The position numbers were made by a program, and so were the translations under genes. From positions 1 to 16,272 of the forward strand of contig CAKRVL010000061.1 in the NCBI GenBank assembly GCA_934408705.1: 16,272 nt of DNA, in the 5' to 3' direction. Positions 14,100 to 16,272 of this stretch are shown in pieces. This stretch comes from an uncultured Blautia sp. GTDB lineage: Bacteria > Bacillota > Clostridia > Lachnospirales > Lachnospiraceae. The notes below the pieces were generated by a model. It made no database searches. It was not told the origin of the DNA and was given only the letters and a program-made list of their open reading frames with translations. The stretch's first letter is position 1. Each line of letters begins with the position of its first letter.

Positions 14100-15260
14100 A
14101 TGAACAAAATAAAACTTTTGACCGGAGCTATGACGCTTATGGCAGCAGCTGTTCCATCAACCCATATATATGCGGCAGCTATGCAGAATTCTGTTTGCCT
14201 TACAGATGCAATAGCCCGGGAAAACCAGAATTCCAATGTAATGTTCAGTCCTACAAGCCTTAATTTTGCTCTTGGCATGCTTGCAGAAGGGGCGAAGGGA
14301 GAAACGAAAAAGGCTTTAAATGAATATTTAGGTACTGATGATTTCGCAGCATATGCAAAACAATACATGAATGAAATAAAAGAATATAATACAGAAGATG
14401 AGAATTACGGTTATAAATCTAAATTAAAGATTGCAGATGCATTATGGGTAAATAATGGATTGACACTGCAGGAAGAGTTCAGGAAAAGCACGGAAGATAA
14501 TTTTGGGGCAGAGGCACAGAATCTTGATTTTTCAGATAAAGAAAATGCGTGTGACACGATCAATGCATGGTGCAATGAAAATACGGAAGGTCTGATCCCG
14601 GAGATTATGAAGCCTGACATGTTAAATGAGAACAGTGAACTATGCCTTACAAACACATTATATTTTGAATCTGGCTGGGACAAAGAACCCTGGGTAGTTT
14701 CTGACGAAAAAGAGAAATTCGGAGAGAAGGAAGAAACAAAGTATATGACTAACAGCGGTGACGGGTATTATGAAAATGATGCGGCAACAGCATTTGAAAA
14801 ATACTATGCAAATGGTCTGAGCTTTATTGGAATCCTGCCAAAGGAAGAAGGGGAATTTACTCTTAATGAGCTGGATCTTGAAGGGCTTTTGCAATCAGAA
14901 CCGGAATATGATGAGGTTAACTGTAAAATACCTATGTTAACCTTTGAAACAACAGCAGAGTTAAGTGATATCCTTAGTAACATGGGACTTGAGAACATTT
15001 TTTCTGATAACGCTGATTTTTCAGGAATCGCGGATAAGGATATTCACGTTGGTTCAGTATTACAAAAAACAAAGCTGGAGCTTGACGAAAATGGTACAAA
15101 AGCTGCCGCAGTGACCGCAGTTACAATGGAATGTATGTCTGCAATGGATACGGATCCCATCATAAAAGATGTGGAGTTGACACGGCCATTCGCGTTTCTG
15201 ATCTATGATAATATGAATGATGAAGCACTGTTTATGGGGAAGGTTATAACAGTGCAATAA
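14100..15260 (+). CDS. Secreted serpin (serine protease inhibitor)
   Basis: Extracellular suicide inhibitor of serine proteases, 386 residues, family I4 of normal length. Residues 1 to about 25 are a signal peptide (MNKIKLLTG, hydrophobic core, IYA before AAMQ); no lipobox. Serpin signatures: NVMFSPTSLNFALGMLAEGAKGET, LTNTLYFESGWDKEP, SFIGILPKEEGEF, and the C-terminal PFAFLIYDNMNDEALFMGKV. The hinge ENGTKAAAVTA starts at Glu330 (P17) and is rich in small residues at P15-P9, as required for inhibitory serpins. Counting 17 residues from the hinge puts Met346-Ser347 at P1-P1', preceded by Cys345, which suggests an elastase- or chymotrypsin-like target. ATG 14100 is preferred because GGAGGAGGT (14086-14094 region) lies just upstream. 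Gut-bacterial serpins are known in Bifidobacterium longum and Eubacterium siraeum. Confidence 0.95.
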   Translation: MNKIKLLTGAMTLMAAAVPSTHIYAAAMQNSVCLTDAIARENQNSNVMFSPTSLNFALGMLAEGAKGETKKALNEYLGTDDFAAYAKQYMNEIKEYNTEDENYGYKSKLKIADALWVNNGLTLQEEFRKSTEDNFGAEAQNLDFSDKENACDTINAWCNENTEGLIPEIMKPDMLNENSELCLTNTLYFESGWDKEPWVVSDEKEKFGEKEETKYMTNSGDGYYENDAATAFEKYYANGLSFIGILPKEEGEFTLNELDLEGLLQSEPEYDEVNCKIPMLTFETTAELSDILSNMGLENIFSDNADFSGIADKDIHVGSVLQKTKLELDENGTKAAAVTAVTMECMSAMDTDPIIKDVELTRPFAFLIYDNMNDEALFMGKVITVQ

Positions 15261-15291
15261 GGAAGTATATCCTATATTTTCACGGATTATC

Positions 15292-15315
15292 GGTATTTCC
15301 TTTTCGGAAGATACC
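15292..15315 (+). terminator. Hairpin downstream of the serpin gene, terminator-like without T-run
   Basis: GGTATTTCC pairs with GGAA-G-ATACC (nine pairs, one bulge). It follows the serpin stop by about 30 bases. No clear T-tract follows. A second copy of the right arm pattern (GGAAAGTTATACCGA, 15322-15337) could pair alternatively with TCGGTATTTCC. Confidence 0.35.
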
Positions 15316-15455
15316 TAGTATTGGAAAGTTATACCGAAAAACCCACCACATAAAAGTGTATAAAATGATAGGAAAAGAGAATATGCAGAAAAAAGATGAT
15401 TACGCCATTCTAAAAACGATATAGAAATATTAAAATATTTGAAGGGAAATCTATA

Positions 15456-15581
15456 ATGGGAGGACTATATAAAATTAATCCGTTATGTCCTCATTGTGGT
15501 GAGGAACATGAATATTGGACAATCCGTTGCTCAAAAGATTCTCTTGACCGCGATATATATCACGGTATATACTATTTATAG
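15456..15581 (+). CDS. Possible 41-residue zinc-ribbon-like small protein
   Basis: Too short for ordinary ORF calling. The frame begins MGGLYKINPLCPHCGEEHEY and has a further cysteine (WTIRCSKDS); it ends in DIYHGIYYL. The CPHCG knuckle followed by Cys/His residues resembles half of a zinc ribbon. GAAGGG (15441-15446) lies nine bases before the ATG, good for a ribosome binding site. The 3' end overlaps the promoter and palindrome of vapBC. No relative is known to me. It could also be the remnant of a longer gene. The rest of the gap 15261-15599 holds a hairpin and AT-rich DNA, including AAATATT-AA-AATATTT (15425-15440), but no other gene that I can support. Confidence 0.5.
   Translation: MGGLYKINPLCPHCGEEHEYWTIRCSKDSLDRDIYHGIYYL
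15544..15573 (+). promoter_or_regulatory. vapBC promoter with palindromic operator in the spacer
   Basis: TTGACC (15544-15549), 18-base spacer, TATACT (15568-15573). The spacer is almost entirely the palindrome ACCGCGATATATATCACGGT (15547-15566; one mismatched pair). Transcription would start near 15580, just before AAAGGAGGT (15583-15591). VapBC complexes usually repress their own promoter by binding such palindromes through the AbrB-type domain. Confidence 0.7.
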
Positions 15582-15599
15582 AAAAGGAGGTGCTTTACT

Positions 15600-15830
15600 A
15601 TGATGACAGCAAAATTATTTGAAAATGGCAGAAGTCAGGCTGTGAGGCTTCCTAAAGAATGCCAGTTTTCAGGAGACGAAGTGGCTGTAAATAAGATTGG
15701 AGATATTGTTATCTTAATGCCACAAAATAATAAATGGTCTGGTTTTTTAAGCAGCTTTGATATGTTCTCAAATGACTTTATGGAAGAGGGAAGGGAACAG
15801 CCAAAAGAACAGGAACGAGAATCTTTATGA
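15600..15830 (+). CDS. vapB: VapB-type antitoxin (AbrB/MazE swapped-hairpin domain)
   Basis: Antitoxin of a type II toxin-antitoxin pair, 76 residues. The N-terminal half (about 1-42) is a SpoVT/AbrB-like DNA-binding domain: TAKLFENGRSQAVRLPKECQ, then FSGDEVAVNKIGDIVILMP. The C-terminal half, acidic and probably disordered until bound (SSFDMFSNDFMEEGREQPKE), should wrap around the PIN toxin. AAAGGAGGT at 15583-15591 is eight bases from ATG 15600. Its stop overlaps the toxin start (ATGA at 15827-15830), the usual coupled arrangement. Likely autorepressor with the toxin through the palindrome at 15547-15566. Confidence 0.93.
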   Translation: MMTAKLFENGRSQAVRLPKECQFSGDEVAVNKIGDIVILMPQNNKWSGFLSSFDMFSNDFMEEGREQPKEQERESL

Positions 15831-16231
15831 AGTATATGCTGGATACAAATATCTGTATTTATGCAATAAAAAATAAACCGCCAGAAGTAATTCGTAATTT
15901 TCTATGTCATGATCCGGATGATATGTGTATTTCTTCTATCACATATGGAGAGCTGATGCATGGTGTTGAAAAAAGCCAGGCAGTAGAGAAGAATCGAATT
16001 GCAATGTCACTTTTTCTATCTCCAATTACCATTTTGGATTTTGATAGCTATGCTGCAGAAGAATATGGAAAAATCCGGGCAGATCTGGAAAGAAAAGGAA
16101 CTCCGATTGGACCATTGGATATGCTCATTGCAGGTCATGCAAAATCAGAAGGGCTTACGGTAGTGACTAATAATACAAGAGAGTTTTGTAGAGTTGAAAG
16201 ATTAGCGGTAGAAGATTGGACTAAAGAATAA
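15827..16231 (+). CDS. vapC: VapC-type PIN-domain ribonuclease toxin
   Basis: Toxin of the pair, 134 residues, a PIN-domain endoribonuclease; relatives cut initiator tRNA or rRNA. The acidic magnesium-binding residues are in place: Asp6 (MLDTNICIYAIK), Glu42 (SSITYGELMHGVEKS) and Asp98 (PIGPLDMLIAGHA), followed by VVTNNTREFCRVERL, in which Asn116 holds the position of the fourth, often acidic residue. The N-terminal MLDTNICIYA and the ending LAVEDW are typical of the VapC/MvpA subgroup. Full length, no sign of inactivation. A terminator follows directly. Confidence 0.95.
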   Translation: MKYMLDTNICIYAIKNKPPEVIRNFLCHDPDDMCISSITYGELMHGVEKSQAVEKNRIAMSLFLSPITILDFDSYAAEEYGKIRADLERKGTPIGPLDMLIAGHAKSEGLTVVTNNTREFCRVERLAVEDWTKE

Positions 16232-16246
16232 AATATGAAAAACTGA

Positions 16247-16272
16247 AAGCTCTGCTTGGTGCAGGGCTTTTT
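16247..16272 (+). terminator. Intrinsic terminator of vapBC, cut by the window end
   Basis: AAGCTCTGC (16247-16255) pairs with GCAGGGCTT (16261-16269) with one G-U pair and a five-base loop; the T-run reaches the last base of the window. Confidence 0.85.

Noticed and set aside
1..16272. CRISPR arrays, tRNA or rRNA genes, insertion-sequence transposases or prophage genes
   Set aside because: I saw no repeat-spacer pattern, no RNA-gene signatures and no transposase or phage protein among the frames.

Overview
The window looks like chromosomal DNA of a gut Lachnospiraceae bacterium (Blautia, Dorea or Ruminococcus type; Firmicutes). The evidence is moderate-to-low GC, strong AGGAGG-type ribosome binding sites, TTGACA/TATAAT promoters, a GH112 phosphorylase beside a CUT1 sugar ABC transporter, and an Eat-2-type set of Gram-positive protein families (YitT, VapBC with AbrB antitoxin, Ig-like surface protein). 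I cannot name the species.

Left part (1-5802): a minus-strand sugar importer operon (secreted solute-binding protein, then MalF-like and MalG-like permeases; the last runs off the left edge) lies divergent from a plus-strand small hypothetical gene and a GH112 beta-1,3-galactosyl-N-acetylhexosamine phosphorylase. Together they suggest uptake and phosphorolysis of a mucin or milk disaccharide (galacto-N-biose or lacto-N-biose). The ATPase of the transporter is not in the window. The importer operon has a clear promoter, a hairpin at the very 5' end of its transcript, and an attenuating stem-loop between the binding-protein and permease genes.

Middle part (5889-10824): a small PH-like protein with a strong terminator; then a non-coding, hairpin-rich element of about 215 bases (6310-6530) bounded by an inverted 9-mer; then a secreted protein with two Big_2 Ig-like domains and an unknown C-terminal domain; then a three-domain Xaa-Pro aminopeptidase and a YitT-family membrane protein, probably co-transcribed and closed by a terminator at 10849-10884.

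Folate part (10893-13970, minus strand): folE - HD-domain gene - folP - folB/folK fusion, tightly packed. The folE leader carries what I recognise as a tetrahydrofolate (THF-I) riboswitch aptamer followed by a long intrinsic terminator, so the whole pathway is probably switched off by its end product. The HD protein sits where the unassigned dihydroneopterin-triphosphate phosphatase step would be expected.

Right part (14000-16272, plus strand): a secreted serpin whose reactive centre reads Met-Ser at P1-P1' by hinge counting, a possible 41-residue zinc-ribbon-like peptide, and a VapBC toxin-antitoxin pair with its own promoter, in which a near-perfect 20-base palindrome lies between the -35 and -10 boxes. 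This end looks accessory.
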